A stretch of 64,000 nucleotides of DNA from Monosporascus cannonballus (taxonomy: Eukaryota > Ascomycota > Sordariomycetes > Xylariales), in NCBI GenBank assembly GCA_004154925.1, contig QJNS01000020.1:434001-498000 (forward strand), given 5' to 3'. The position numbers were made by a program, and so were the translations under genes. Shown here piece by piece: positions 34,229-46,019 of this stretch. A model generated the notes under the pieces. It worked only from the letters and a program-made list of their open reading frames with translations. It was not told the origin of the DNA and made no database searches. Positions within the stretch are counted from its first letter, which is position 1; each line of letters starts with the position of its first letter.

Positions 34229-34561
34229 ATCAAGGTCCAGGAGACAGAAGGGGTTGAATACCTGAAAAGCTACTTCGTCTGAATGTCGAGGCATCGATGG
34301 GTGAGTCCACGGATATTGACGATTGCAAAGAAGGATGTTGAGAAATGACCTCATACACAGAATCGGATTAACCTGGCATCCCGTCCACTGTTGCTTGCCT
34401 AACACGTTGCTTGGATGTTGATAATGTACCTGGAGTTGAGATGAATGACGAATATACAAGTAGCCAGAACAAGGGAATAGATGCTGCGCGCAACGACCAT
34501 AACGTAATCGAGGTAATGAATTGGTAATCAGCCAGCAAAGTGTCTTTATTTTATTCTTATT
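34229..34561. other. Spacer between convergent genes
   Basis: Short region between the 3' ends of the finger gene and NDUFAF5. AT-rich repeats of TTTTATTC at 34548-34567 probably belong to the 3' end of NDUFAF5. Nothing else seen. Confidence 0.4.
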
Positions 34562-35692
34562 TTATTCTAGGACATCCTTCAAATTGACCTGACCACTGCC
34601 TCTCGGTAACGGCTTAGCCTGATCCTTACCCTCTTTCCAGCCAATCATGTATATCATGCGGAAAGTGGCCGGTACCGAGCCATCCTCGTTCCCATGAAGT
34701 TCCCTATATATGGCATCACCCGCCAACAGCACATCACGACGGATGCCTCCCATCTCGCGCCCCAGGACGGCGCTGCTCTCGCCCATGGCCTGCAGGTCCT
34801 GCATAAGGGCGAACATGTCCGGGTAGTCGACGATGATGTCGTCGACGTCGACGGTAAGCATCTTGAAGCCGGCGCGCTGCAGCAGACCGCCGACGTCGCG
34901 CACGTCGGCTAGGGGGCTCACGTGCGGCGAGATGCCGCCGCGACGCTCCTGCTCGGCCAGCTGTAGCGACGTGCGCAGCTCGAACAGCGTGTCGCCGCCG
35001 AACATGGCGCCCACGAAGGCGCAGTCGGGCTTCAGCACGCTATTGATCTGGGCCAGCAGCCCTGGCAGGTCGTTGATCCAGTGCAGGCTCAGGCTTGAGA
35101 GTACGAGGTCGAACGTGTCGGGGCCGTAGGGTAGCGTCTCCTCGTCCGACAGCACCTCGCGCACGAGGTCGAGCGCCCCAGCCTCCAGTCCTCCTTCCGA
35201 AGGAGAGGAGGAGGGCGGCGGTGACCACAGCGGCAGGTCCGCGTCCCGGTAGAGCAGCGTGCGCGAGCTCTCGGCGGCGATCAGGCGCCCGATGCGCGCC
35301 GACAGGGGCTCTGACGTGGGCTGTGACGGGTCCGGGTCCGGGTTGGGCCGCACGAGCGCGCGCGCGATGTTGCACGAGTTGGCGCCGAGGTCCATGGCCA
35401 ACGGGTACGTGCGCTTGATGTCGAGCAGTCGGTCGCAGAGCCGCGCCGCAACCTCCTCCTTCAGGTAGTCGGCCTCCCGGCTAAGCTCCGCGTTGGACGC
35501 CGCGCGCTCCTTCTGCAGCCATTTCGTACGCCGGTTGAAGACCTGGTGGATTGGTGGGCTGGGGGAGTGGATCGCGTATGGTCGTCGGCACGAGATGGCT
35601 GCTGTTGCTGCTATCCTTGGACTCGGGTGCGAGATTGATAGCGACTTAGATTGTAGGCGCGTCCTTGCGAGGGACACCAGGGAGCGGTGCAT
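34562..35692 (-). CDS. NDUFAF5: NDUFAF5-like complex I assembly factor, mitochondrial
   Basis: Single exon, 376 codons. The first 50 residues are Arg/Ser-rich without acidic residues, a mitochondrial presequence, ending before QVFNRRTKWLQKERAA, which is the conserved start of the mature NDUFAF5 family. A class I methyltransferase fold follows: motif I AMDLGANSCNIARAL, motif IV FDLVLSSLSLHWINDLPGLL, then GAMFGGDTLFELRTSLQLAE and SPLADVRDVGGLLQRAGFKM, all diagnostic. The human protein uses SAM to hydroxylate an Arg of NDUFS7 during assembly of the complex I Q module. YPDMFALMQDLQAMGESSA and TFRMIYMIGWKEG near the C-terminus also fit. It is divergently arranged with the AP-2 alpha gene. Confidence 0.93.
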   Translation of the reverse strand: MHRSLVSLARTRLQSKSLSISHPSPRIAATAAISCRRPYAIHSPSPPIHQVFNRRTKWLQKERAASNAELSREADYLKEEVAARLCDRLLDIKRTYPLAMDLGANSCNIARALVRPNPDPDPSQPTSEPLSARIGRLIAAESSRTLLYRDADLPLWSPPPSSSPSEGGLEAGALDLVREVLSDEETLPYGPDTFDLVLSSLSLHWINDLPGLLAQINSVLKPDCAFVGAMFGGDTLFELRTSLQLAEQERRGGISPHVSPLADVRDVGGLLQRAGFKMLTVDVDDIIVDYPDMFALMQDLQAMGESSAVLGREMGGIRRDVLLAGDAIYRELHGNEDGSVPATFRMIYMIGWKEGKDQAKPLPRGSGQVNLKDVLE

Positions 35693-36712
35693 CCTCTCAA
35701 CTACTTAGTAGTCAATTGGGCATTGTTCACATTCTGACCGAGGATGTGACGAGCTGTTCGATTGTGGATGAGGCTCGATTTGAATGATTGGTCTGTGACG
35801 TCGATAAACCGAATGCAATGCGATGGAAGCTTGAGCCACAGATGGAAGTAGCACCAGCCACACACACATGTGCTGCAACCCCATCAGACCCATAATTAAG
35901 CGGGTTAAAGTGGACCGTGGCGCGTGATACCAAGCTCCCTAGTCCCTAAAAGGGCTAGACAGAGTTACTTCGCTACCTCTGGGCTCCAGATAAAGTCCGA
36001 ATTGCCCCCAAAGCATGCAGATGCAGGCGATGGACGGACCTTCCTTCTTTTCGCAGCGCCTCCTGATGCGACATTGGGACATTCCAGACGACAGATACAC
36101 AGAGAAGAAATTCCCTTGAACCTTGTATTACTGACGCTGCGCCATTTGCTTGCTGCAACCTGCAAAAATTGAAGGGTTCATCGGAATTCGAGAATCGCAT
36201 CTATACCCCCCCCCCCGTGCCTCACAGGCGCCTTCGCCCTTGGTAAACGACGGAAATCAAGGGTCCACGAAATTAAACCAAGTCGGCTGGTCCCGTTGTC
36301 AGATTTCTGTAACCGAGAAGTGCTAGCGAGGGAACGAACGACGATCCCTTTTTTAGACAGACAGACAGACAGGTATCGCGGTCCGACAAAATCGGCTCGC
36401 TCCATATATATAAGCTAAACACTCGATGATGATTATCGATTGAGACTTGAAAGCCGCAGTTTGAGCGCGCTTCTTGGGGAATTCTCGACACCGAAACGAG
36501 GGACCTCATTCGTCATACAGCAACATCTGGGATAACCATCGATTAGTAATCGTTCGAAGGAAATTCGACGGGTGGACGAGCCGGAAATCGGGAGATTGAG
36601 GTGTAAGAATAGGAGGAACTCTCTCGTAACGGCCAATATACCACCCGCCACTACCGCACGACACGACACGACACGACACGACACGACACGACACGACGAC
36701 CCTCTCGACGAC
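35693..36712. promoter_or_regulatory. Shared upstream region of NDUFAF5 and AP-2 alpha
   Basis: About 1 kb between two divergent start codons. It contains a C11 run at 36206-36216, an AGAC repeat at 36356-36373, a TATATATAAG element at 36403-36412 and the pentanucleotide repeat just before the AP-2 start. The TATA run lies about 300 bases upstream of the AP-2 start, so its use is uncertain. Confidence 0.4.
36659..36698. repeat. (ACACG)n pentanucleotide repeat in AP-2 leader
   Basis: Seven uninterrupted ACACG units (36661-36695) with partial flanking units, ending 15 bases before the AP-2 alpha ATG, so transcribed as 5' untranslated sequence. Copy number is likely to vary between strains. Confidence 0.92.
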
Positions 36713-39700
36713 ATGGCTTCCTCCGCCGCCGCCGGCTTCCTCGGCCGGTCCAACACCTCCAACTCCAACATGCGCGGTCTTGTTCAGTTCATCGCCGACC
36801 TTCGGAATGCAAGAGCACGAGACCTGGAGGAGAAGAGAATAAACAAGGAACTTGCGAACATTCGGTAGGTTGCTCGCTCCGTGTACAGCACTGGGTGGGC
36901 ATTGGAGCGCAAGTACTAACCATATGCTGTTTCAATAAACAGGCAGAAGTTCAAAGGTACGTGTACCATGCTATACAACTAACCCCCAGATAATGTACAT
37001 ATCACCTCCCTCAGGCAGCGTTGCTAACGGACCTTAGACGGCAACTTGAGCGGTTACCACAAGAAGAAATATGTCTGCAAGGTATGCCTCCTGCCTAGAA
37101 GGAGAAATGCCATCAACCAAGTCTGACGCGTTGTGCCTATAGCTGCTGTATATATACATTCTCGGCTGGAACGTCGATTTCGGACACCTTGAAGCCGTCA
37201 ACCTCATCTCGGCCAGCAAATACTCGGAAAAGCAGATTGGATATCTAGCTATGACTCTCTTCCTACACGAGAAGCACGAATTGCTACATTTGGTTGTCAA
37301 CAGTATACGCAAGGATCTCTTGGACCACAATGAGCTCTTCAACTGTCTGGCCCTGCACGCGATTGCCAACGTGGGAGGTAGGGAGATGGGAGAGGCTCTG
37401 AGTGCAGAGGTTCACAGGTTACTGATATCACCGTAGGTGCCCTGGAGTGTGCCCGCGGACGACCGTCTGAATCTAACAGCATACTAGGACTTCAAAGGCT
37501 TTCGTCAAGAAGAAGGCTGCATTGACTCTGCTGCGTCTGTACCGTAAGCATCCGGATATAATCCAGCCTCAGTGGGCTGAGCGGATAATATCTCTGATGG
37601 ACGACGTCGATCTCGGAGTCGCCTTGTCAGTAACGTCTCTGGTCATGGCCGTTGCCCAGGACAACCTCGATCAATATATGGGTGCTTATGCGAAGGCCGC
37701 GGCCCGGTTAAAACGGATAGTCGTTGATGGCGAGTACACGGCTGATTATCTGTACTACAAAGTCCCATGTCCATGGATACAGGTCAAGCTACTACGGTTA
37801 CTGCAATACTTCCCACCTTCCGGTAGGCGCCCCGATGGTTGACCAATGGGTTCATGGGCTAACGAGCAGACTAGAGGATAGCCATGTGCGGGGGATGATA
37901 CGGGACTCGCTGCAGAAGATCTTGAACTTGGCCATGGAGACGAACAAAAACGTGCAGCAGAATAATGCTCAGAATGCTGTCTTGTTTGAGGCCATCAACC
38001 TCATCATCCACCTCGATACCGAACATGCTCTCATGAAACAGATATCCTCCCGCCTGGGCCGCTTCATTACCTCTAGGGAGACGAATGTCCGCTACCTTGG
38101 TTTGGAGGCCATGACGCATCTCGCAGCACGTGCCGAGAACATCGACCCTATAAAGCAGCACCAGGACGTGATCCTCGGGTCGTTGAAGGATCGCGATATC
38201 AGTGTCCGGAGAAAGGGTCTCGATTTGCTATATAGTATGTGCGACTCGACCAACTCCGGGCCGATCGTGGCGGAGCTGCTTTACTATCTACAAAACGCGG
38301 ATTTCGCGATCCGGGAAGAGATGGCCCTGAAGATAGCGATACTGACAGAGAAATACGCAACCGATATTCAGTGGTACATCAATGTCTCACTAAAACTGGT
38401 GGCCATCGCTGGCGATCACCTCAGCGACGAGGTATGGCAGCGAGTAATCCAGATTGTCACCAATAACGAGGAACTGCAAGTGTACGCCGCCCAAAATACC
38501 TTGCAACATATCAAGCTGGACCACTGCCATGAGACCTTGGTCAAGATTGGTGCATATGTTCTCGGAGAGTTCGGCCACTTGATAGCTGAGGAGAAGGGAT
38601 CCAGCCCGATCGAGCAGTTCATGGCGCTATCCTCCAAGCTGCCGGCGTGCTCGTCGAGCACTCGGGCTATGATACTGTCCTCGTTCATCAAGTTCGTCAA
38701 CTTGTTCCCGGAAATCAAACCTCAGCTCCTTCATGTCTTCGAGATCTACAGCCACACCCTAGACCCGGAGCTCCAACAAAGAGCATGCGAATACTTGACC
38801 CTGGCAAGTCTACCGTCCGACGACTTACTCCGAACCGTTTGCGACGAGATGCCCGCTTTCCCCGAGAGGCAGTCAGCACTCCTGTCGAGGCTCCACCAGA
38901 AGCATGCTAATACTAGCGACAAGAGGACCTGGGTGGTTGGTGGAAAGACCGCTAATCAGGATACCACGGAGCTGAGCATGGCCAAGAGTCCGGGTCTTCG
39001 CAGGACATTCAGCACGAACGGTTCAATGAATGGCAACGGCACCGCGAATGGGACTTCAAATGGAACAAATGGCCACTCGAAGGATTTGGCCGGTCTCGAC
39101 ATGAGCGCCGCGCCGATGGAACCAAAATTATTGAAGACGCCAAATCTGGCCAGCGCTGCACATCTGTCGCCAGGTTGGGAGCCCGGCTATTACAAGTTGC
39201 TCCTCAAGGGTGACGGAGTGCTGTTCGAAGACGGGCAGCTGCAAGTCGGTGTCCGCTCGGAGTACAGAGGGCAGATGGCCTGCCTCATCCTGTATTTTGC
39301 GAATAAGACACCGACTGTGGTGAGTTCGTTTACGACGACACTCGATTTGGATCAGAGTGAAAAGCCAAACCTCAGCTGGGACATCAAAGCTTTACCCGAC
39401 AGCAGCATTATCCAGGGCGCACAATCCCGACAGATCACAATGTTCGAGGCGAAGAAGGTTTTCACCAAGAGCCCCACCATCCGTATTAGCTATCTCGCGG
39501 GCGCCCTTCAGGCGCTGACTTTGAAATTACCTCTCACTGCTCATAAGTTTATGGACCCGGCAGACCTGACGGCAGATGACTTCTTTAAGCGATGGAAGCA
39601 GATCGGTGGTGCGCCGCGCGAGGCCCAGCAGATCATCCGGCTGGCGGATGCTAAGAGTGGCGCTCTGGAAATGACTGAGGGCTTCATCCGCAAGACTATC

Positions 39701-40073
39701 CAAGGGTTTAGATGGGGAATACTAGAAGGTGTCGATCCGAACGCGAAAAACTTCGTCGGGGCCAGCGTCCTTCATACCTCGGAAGGGGGCAAGTTTGGCT
39801 GCTTGATGCGGCTAGAGCCCAACTATGGCTCACAGGTAAGATGACGAGCATCAGCTTNNNNNNNNNNCCCCCCCCCCCGACTATTAGTGCTGACCCCCGA
39901 CTCAACAGATGGTTCGACTTACAATCCGAGCTACCGATGAAAGCGTTCCGCCCGTCCTGCTGAAGCTGATGGAAGAGAGGCTGGCGGCGGGCGCTCCCGT
40001 AATACCGGAGCTCAATGAAGGGCCGAGCCGGGACGACATATCGCAAACCTTTAGTAATATCATGGTGAATTAG
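36713..40073 (+). CDS. APL3: AP-2 adaptor complex subunit alpha
   Basis: Seven exons: 36713-36864, 36943-36956, 37038-37081, 37143-37432, 37488-37822, 37875-39835 and 39909-40073. They sum to 2961 bases (986 residues), the normal size for fungal alpha-adaptin. All junctions keep frame. Exon 2 is only 14 bases (codes QKFK with its neighbours). The N-terminal trunk shows QKFKDGNLSGYHKKKYVCK, FGHLEAVNLISASKYSEKQ, NKNVQQNNAQNAVLFEAINL, TNVRYLGLEAMTHLAARAE and KDRDISVRRKGLDLLYSMCD, all alpha-adaptin hallmarks. A Ser/Asn/Gly hinge (about residues 710-740) leads to the ear domain ending in VRLTIRATDESVPPVLLKLM. AP-2 selects cargo and binds PI(4,5)P2 during clathrin endocytosis; in filamentous fungi it also supports polarised growth. 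The last intron contains an assembly gap but its splice sites are present. Confidence 0.96.
39858..39867. other. Assembly gap (10 N) beside a C11 run
   Basis: Ten Ns followed by eleven Cs inside the last intron of the AP-2 alpha gene. Donor GTAAGA (39836) and acceptor CAG (39908) are both intact. The true intron length is unknown. Confidence 0.98.
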
Positions 40074-41089
40074 CGGATACCCACCTGAGATATTGGAAGA
40101 GAGGGTCGGGATGTTGGAGAGGGAACAATCACTCAATGCTTCTTGGGGCCGCATGATTACCTAAGGCACATAACTCAAGCTGATCTCTATATTTTTGTTC
40201 AGCCTCAGCGCTCGGCGTTCATGGCTTAGTTAGCATAAGATTTTTAAACCAAAAACATATGGATATCTAACATTATCTCGTTTCAGCACGAATGGGGAAA
40301 GCTTTTTGGCCGGGTTGCTCCCCTACGGTTGTCTGTGCCTCTGTAGGGACCTACCAACCTAGGTCGAGACAAATGACATGATTAGTTCATGTTTGCTCGC
40401 ATCTAAGCAAGTAAGTGGACTGCCGGATAGTTTGAGCAATGGTTCCTAAGCTAGGTAGGTAGGTAGGTCAGGTAGGAGGCATACGGGAATGTGCCGCTTG
40501 AGATGAGATGATAGATAGACCTGTCTCGTCATTAGGGATGTCCAAAGTGGTTGCTGTCAATAGGATGGGGGCTCGACGTCCGTCCACTTCGCACCCGGCA
40601 ACACCATACCTACGCCCATCCATATTCACAGAGCCACCTAAGCACCTTTTATCACGCAGTGGCCCCACTGCATCGTCTGGTGTTTCTTTTCTCCTATTAC
40701 ATACCCGCCTACCCAGTAAGAATGCAACGTATGCCCGTCCCCTCCTACCACTGAGCGTACGACGTCCTCACCCTGAATCACTCAAGTTTATCACTTAGTC
40801 ACTGCGTCACATGTTTTTGAATTCACGCGAAGTTCACTTCACGTGCATCCGAACCGCACGCACTCCCATGTTCCTACGTCTGTCTACCCAGCTGCCTATC
40901 GACATACCTACGGCCTATACCTCCTTTTCTGTCATACACCGCCTAACCGAGCCAACACCCGGTGGATGGATGTGGCAAATTAACACCTAAACTGCCGTCA
41001 CAGCTAGCAACCGATTTTGTATTCTGGACCGTGTTGTTGCTTTCTTTCCGTCCCCTGATCATATCCTTGTGTCCCACTAGCAGTATCAG
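40074..41089. other. Intergenic region
   Basis: About 1 kb between the AP-2 stop and the next gene. GGTAGGTAGGTAGGT at 40455-40469 and ACCTACCAACCTAGGT at 40350-40365 repeat the word family seen in other spacers. No convincing frame. Confidence 0.4.
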
Positions 41090-44000
41090 ATGCAGCAGAC
41101 CACCGACAGCGGGGTCCCGGGCGGCCCCCAGTCGCCGCCGCCCCCGATGTCCGACGAGGAGCGATACGAACCGCTGCCCGTGATCCCCGTCCGCCCCGTC
41201 CGCGGCGATGGTGAGTTGCACCCGGAGAGCACGCCGTCGTCTTCGGCGCCCGCGCTGCAGACGGGCAGACAGCCGCAGATAAGCAGCAGAAGGGCGTTGG
41301 CGTACCATCAGGATCTCAGGGACGGGCATCAAGAGTCGCGGGATCTTAGGGACCAACATGATATTCAACACAACAACCATCATGATGGCAATCACCGCCA
41401 TAAAGACGTCCACAACTACAGCTACCCCAACGGCACCCGCCACAGGCAGAAGACAGCAGGCAGGAAAACACCGGTAGCCGCGGCCACAGCTGTGGGTCCG
41501 GTTTTTGACCAAGCCGCACAATACGGCTCGAGAACTCACAACGGCCTTCCCGCTGCTCTTGCTTCTCCTGCTCTACTTGGACAGCACCCGTATCAGGAGC
41601 GAGGATGCTGCAACGTGATCAAGGACGCCATCGGCAACAGGGGAAAGCACCATCGACCGTCTTCGCCTCCTTCTCCTTCTCCTTTCCCTCCTGTTGCCGC
41701 TGCTGCTGACCCTGCTCCCCATCCCGACCACGACCGCCACTCCGAGAGGGAGAGGGGCGCGGAGGGGAAGAAGTGGTGGCGGTGGAAAGGCGCTGAAGGT
41801 GCGAGTAGCGGCGCACGCGGAAACAGAAACAAGGAGGTGAAGGTGTTGGGCTCGGTGCAGTTGTCCGCGTGGAATGATGCCGATGGGGAGGCTGCGAGAG
41901 GTAAGTCGACCATAGCATCCACACATATCTCTCTTCCGCTGGCCCCTTTCAGGATGGCCGATGGCTAGGGGCGATGTAGGGTGGTTAGTATGCGTCGTAT
42001 GGATTAACTAACGCTTTGTTCTTCTGGTAAAGATGCAATGGAGCTGTCATCCACGCAGAAGGCCGAGCTCTCCCGCAAGATGCGGTGTCCACCATATATC
42101 ATGTTCGCGGCCATCATCCTCATAACCCTCGTAACTATCATTGGTACGTCATTCCATTTTTCGTTTTCACCTTTTCGCCCCGTACACTCTCTAGCATCCT
42201 ATTGTGACCCCACCTACCGTCGCCCTTTTCTTCGTTGGAGCTTCAAGCTGTTTCTCGGTTCTCCGCACCCGTGCAATGAAATACACCCACAGCTTCGGGA
42301 GGTCAGGCTGTGGGAAGCAAATCAGCTGCTGACGGACTTTGCAAACATATAGGAGGCTACGGTTCGATTGTCGATGGGATGAATAGGCACGCAAGCCACG
42401 GAGATACAGGGTCCCCCTCCGCTACACGTGGCCATCAGATCGTCGATAGTAGTAGTAGTGTGACTTCGGTGCCTTTCAGCAGTTCAACTGGTAAGTCTAG
42501 CTACCATAACAATTAGAGTCCCCACAAGGCGGACGCGGGAGCTGTAAGGCGGATTGGGATACTGAGGGTCGAGTGCTCTGAGCTTTGTGATACGTGATTG
42601 CATGGGATTGCTGACGAATGCTACATGTGTAGGAACCAAACAATCATCGAAGAGCGAGACAGACGATGCGAAAGCCTCAACAGAACTGCTGACCTTTGTT
42701 GGTACTACAAGTCTGCCTGGGGATCCGCAGCATACGTACTGGTACGTGATGCCGAAATGGGCTCACCAATGCCCGACAGATACCAGAAGCTTGATAACGC
42801 CACCACTCCCTACAGAGCCAAACGGTGACTATTTGACAATATGGGTGCCACATACTGAGACCACGACGCTGTGTGATGGCCAGATCCACATACTCACGGC
42901 GACAATGCCGGATAGTTATATAAGAACTCGGACGACTAGTGATGCTGTCAGTACGACGCCTGAGGACGCGACTACAACAATTGTGCTTGAAGAGCCCACA
43001 TCAGTCAGGTCCACTACTACTTTCGCTTCTGTTAGAACTACTGTCGTATCGGACAAGGCAACGACTGTAACAACAAAAATTACTGGGATCTTTCTCAGTA
43101 CACCAACACCCCCTAGGGTAGATCCTACGACAGGCAGCCCCGCTGGTTTTGATTCTATTGAGTCACAAGTCATATCGGGCAAGCCGACGTCTCCAACGAT
43201 CACAACCACGAACCCGGTTACCAGTACGCAAGCGCCGTCTACGGCAACGTCTCCTTCTCGCCCTACGAATAGATATGATGTGCCTCAACCAGCTGCCACT
43301 GCCGAGCTCGTTGCCGGCCGGGCGAGGAGCGCGCTGAAGATACCTGTCCTCCTTAGTACGGTGACGGTCACGAAAACTCTCGTCGCTTCCTCTTTAGATG
43401 ACACTTCCACTTCGGCCGAGACTAAAACGGCGTCCTGCTCGAGGTCAGACCGTGAGTCTAGCCCCGCATCGGTCTCCGTTTCCGACTCTCGATCTGGCGC
43501 ATTCTTTTCGAGCTCTCACACTGAGCCGTCAACCTCGGGAGTGATGCCTAACACAGCAACTTCCTGGGCGGTTCCGAGCGAGACAGCGCCTGCTATTAGG
43601 TATTGCCCCTTCACCGGTCGTCCGGATATCTACACGCTTTGCGCGCCGAACCAAGCCAGCGGCTCGCACGCTGCCGGCGACACCTCTTCGTCTGCGTCCG
43701 GTATGACGGCCTCGAATCCGTTCGGGAAGCTGAAGGGTTTGTGGAACTTCCGACGAGCCGGGTACCCCGCGAGCCCCCGGAGCATCAGAGCAGCAGCGGC
43801 GTCGATCTGGAATTCGATCCTCACTCTCGGAGGTGATGTTGGCCGAGTAGGAGCTACTAGCCCGCGCCGGGACCGAGGACGGGTTATGGCAGCCGGGGCC
43901 GAGACGGACGACTCCTACCGAGAAGGCATGGGAGGACAAGCAGGTAACTGCAACTGTACGGACACCGCCGAAATCGCCGACCTAAGGAACAGACTCGACT

Positions 44001-44149
44001 TCGCGCTCGATATCGTGCGCTCGCAGCAGCAGTTGCTTGATAGCCAACACGCCATGATTGCCCAGCATAAGGATAGCCTTGAGGGGTCGATGAAGCTGTT
44101 GGGGGAGCTCAGACGCGAGAGAGACCGTGAGGGGCGGCTGTTTACTTGA
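41090..44149 (+). CDS. Single-pass Ser/Thr-rich membrane protein of unknown function
   Basis: Four exons, 41090-41900, 42033-42143, 42353-42490 and 42633-44149, all joined in phase 1, give 858 residues. An alternative start is the Met at 41147 (MSDEERYEPLP). Residues 1-290 are hydrophilic, Pro-rich near the start and His/Arg-rich later, with no signal peptide. A membrane helix at about 291-308 (PPYIMFAAIILITLVTIIG) follows the basic SRKMRC, so the N-terminus should face the cytosol. The remaining ectodomain is Ser/Thr-rich (likely O-mannosylated), with isolated Cys-containing patches (HQCPTDT, RYCPFTGRPDIYTLCAP). The last 60 residues are a predicted coiled coil (ADLRNRLDFALDIVRSQQQL onward). 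I recognise no enzyme domain. The layout resembles wall-stress sensors in reverse order, but that is only a comparison. The splice model is supported by frame and branch points (CTAAC, CTGAC). Confidence 0.75.
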
Positions 44150-46019
44150 TGGATATGTCTATGATGTGGAATGTACTGACAACTGTGGTCGGGGCTTTTG
44201 ATAAGAAGATTGTTTACAGCGGCAAAGCGCTACGAAGTGCTTCGGGAGCCAACAGAGGCAACTGTGAATCAGCCGGTCATCGCCTGCCTGCCCACCTATT
44301 TTGGCGTCTTCCCGCCCGACGAGCCAAATGGGACCAGTGGGGTATAAGAGGCCTGCCAGCCCCATGGTGGATCCGAGTTTGGTTCAGTCATTCGTATGTT
44401 GGATTCCAAATTGTTCAGGACTAATCGTTCGGGGCATGGGAAGTCTACCCAACTCTAGGGGTTTGGCATTATGCAGACGCAGATAGTCTAAGCTGTTGTC
44501 TTGTCGTATATCAACGTCCAAAATCTCCCTAAATCCGGCATAAATTACAACTAATTGTGTTCGTCTGCTCCATACCCGGAAACTATATACATGGTGACGC
44601 CGATACGCTTCTATAAACCACGAACCCCTCTGGAAGGGCAGCCAAGGGGTATACCGGCCTTTTGCGAGACACGCACGCCATCGAACATTTGTAATCCCCC
44701 AAACTTTATCAATTAACAGCTGATTCAAGGCCGCCTATGCCTTTTAGCCGTCCTTGTGCTCCCTTTGAAAACGAATAGGGGCTTAAAGGGGGGTGGACCC
44801 AGGTTTTGAAGAGTCAACTGACATGGGCTGTGCAGTACGACTGGGTTTCAAATATGAAGCTTCTGTTTACTAGGAACGATCTATTTATACTTTGCTAATA
44901 CTTGCCGTGAAGATTCTATACGACCGTAAGCAAGCCGGAACCCCCTTTTCGACCGTAACATATATTGGTATACGTCTTTGGCAGAAGCCGACACCAAGAC
45001 TCCGATACCGGCGGCCTTAGCGCCATGCGGTCACCGTAGGTGCTTCTTCCGCACGAGGTTACGCCTAGGAATTTCACATGATAGTAGTGTCACACGTATA
45101 CGTAAAACGGCAGCGTGCAGAGTGTCGAGACATCAAGGACGTTAGCAACAACGTTGAATTATTATTGGTATGCATCGGGGATAGGAGCAATAAGAGAGAC
45201 ACAAATCTGCCGAGCAGCCCGAGAAAGAATCCCACGTGCTCCAGCCCCCATGCAGGGTCGCAGCGCGGGGTGGGTTTCCGTTTCACTAAGAAAAGGCGCG
45301 GGGTAAGTAAAAAGAGATATAATTCAGCTCGGATGCGTAATCCCGGCGATATCGACCTCCTCTCCCTGGCCTCAGATTGCCTCAGATTGCGACATCCGGC
45401 GGAAATCCGACGGCGATTGGGCGGACGCGATGAAAACGAAAAAAAAAAAAAACCCTTCTCCTTGTTCAGCTCGTCAGTTGATATGTAGCGCCAGGTTGGC
45501 AGTCACTGAGTGTGCGCCATCGAACCACCGGACCACTCGGGATTGCGCCGGACCCTTGAAACACACTAGATTCGGACGGTTTGTAAGCCTCCTCTAGCTA
45601 AGCCACCTAGGTATGCAATAGTAGAAATACACTCACATTCCAGAGGAAAAGTAGGCGACGGGCTTACTGAGATGGGCTTCTTCCACACCATCTCCTGTTT
45701 ATCAGCAACGTCGTATTTCTCTATTATGCCGTAGCCCTCTGTTTTCAAGCCTCGTATAGCTCTCCTTCCATATACTCTACATTTCTCGTCAATCTGCCAG
45801 TGCCGCCTCGTGTCCGCGCCGAGTGTCTTCGTATCTCCTCTCTCTACCTAGCTGTCTGGGTCTATTATCCATCTTCCGTCTTCTATCTCCCTGGGTGACA
45901 CGGGCTATCCGCCCAGGTACCTATCCCTCCCTTCTAGTCCTACCTTATCATCACCCCCCCTTCCCCCCCGCGAGCGAAGCAGGGCAAGTAGACAAATTCG
46001 AAGGTAAAAACAAGACAAC
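44150..46019. other. Intergenic region
   Basis: About 1.9 kb. It contains a perfect 10-base tandem duplication (CTCAGATTGC twice, 45371-45390), an A13-type run near 45440 and a pyrimidine-rich leader with poly-C at 45930-45968 just before the GT8 gene. The 136-codon frame at 45078-45488 has no motif. Confidence 0.4.
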
